DNA of 5,557 bases, taken from NCBI GenBank assembly GCA_035906055.1, contig JAMIFV010000019.1:1-5557 (forward strand), read 5' to 3'. The stretch's first letter is position 1, and each line of letters begins with the position of its first letter. Below the pieces are notes generated by a model. The model was not told where the DNA came from. It made no database searches and was given only the letters and a program-made list of their open reading frames with translations. The position numbers and the translations under genes are program-made. This DNA is from JAMIFV01 sp035906055. Lineage in GTDB: Bacteria > Pseudomonadota > Alphaproteobacteria > Rickettsiales > JABCZZ01. This document shows positions 5,362-5,557 of this stretch, piece by piece.

Positions 5362-5557
5362 GGCACTGTTAGCTAATTTTCCAGTTATAGAGGATTTTAG
5401 TTGCGGCGAGTGCCACGAAGCTGAGGAAAACTTTGTCTTCCTTGTCGAAACGCAGACAGAGGCGTTTATTTTCCTTGAGCTTTCCGAAGTAACGCTCAAT
5501 GCCGCCACGCAGCTTATACACCGCCTTGTCGTAGAGGATTTTAACTTTACGGTTTTT
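5362..5557 (-). mobile_element. IS5-family insertion sequence, one end only (partial)
   Basis: The element enters near 5362, where GGCACTGTTAGC probably starts the terminal inverted repeat, and extends past the window edge. The boundary is inferred: the transposase stop lies only seven bases inside, and the preceding bases TTA fit the TNA (or TA) target duplications known for IS5-family subgroups. The second terminal repeat is not visible, so the end and the duplication remain unconfirmed. Confidence 0.7.
5369..5557 (-). CDS. C-terminal part of an IS5-family DDE transposase
   Basis: The 62 visible residues carry the Y-(2)-R-(3)-E-(6)-K signature of IS4/IS5-type DDE transposases: Tyr14, Arg17, Glu21 and Lys28 of the fragment, within YKLRGGIERYFGKLK. 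Glu21 (codon 5495-5497) is the third catalytic acidic residue that holds a metal ion for strand transfer. The following LCLRFDKEDKVFLSFVALAA is the usual C-terminal helix region of this family, and the frame ends at a TAA (5369-5371) just inside the element end. The upstream DD residues lie outside the window. Resemblance is to the IS427/IS1031-like subgroups, which I cannot separate here. No frameshift or stop interrupts the visible part, so the copy may be intact. Confidence 0.85.
   Translation of the reverse strand, partial: KNRKVKILYDKAVYKLRGGIERYFGKLKENKRLCLRFDKEDKVFLSFVALAATKILYNWKIS

Overview
The window looks like a short stretch of alphaproteobacterial chromosome caught between two insertion-sequence ends. 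The taxonomic guess rests on the Ffh protein: a TRLDGDARGG-type G4 region, and a methionine-rich M domain ending in a GSRKQRIAKGAG RNA-binding segment. A heat-shock-style promoter in front of htpG fits this. Base composition is roughly balanced in the genes and AT-rich between them. An exported ankyrin protein and two different transposases would suit a host-associated or IS-rich lineage, but they do not prove one.

Layout from left to right. Positions 1-115 (minus) hold the N-terminal zinc ribbon of a transposase that runs off the window and has no normal start codon. Positions 227-1147 (minus) encode a secreted ankyrin-repeat protein with a C-terminal domain I do not recognise. An 88-base divergent gap follows, holding two head-on, overlapping promoters: a sigma70-type one for the ankyrin gene and a sigma32-type one for htpG. 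htpG (Hsp90 chaperone) fills 1236-3125 (plus). A small basic protein of unknown function with a hydrophobic N-terminal half is at 3271-3675. ffh (SRP54 GTPase of the signal recognition particle) is at 3724-5076. A 42-residue ORF follows it after three bases, at 5080-5208. An AT-rich spacer then leads to the first nine codons of another gene (from 5335), which is cut by an IS5-family element entering at about 5362. The tail of its transposase occupies 5369-5557 on the minus strand.

Functionally the core is protein biogenesis and quality control: HtpG remodels client proteins in the cytoplasm, and Ffh targets nascent membrane proteins. The ankyrin protein should act outside the cytoplasm. No pathway visibly links them all. 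The least ordinary features are the mutually exclusive promoter pair at 1157-1192, the apparently leaderless or Shine-Dalgarno-free ffh start, the small ORF coupled to ffh, and the IS-split gene at the right edge. I do not see a clearly new multi-gene system.
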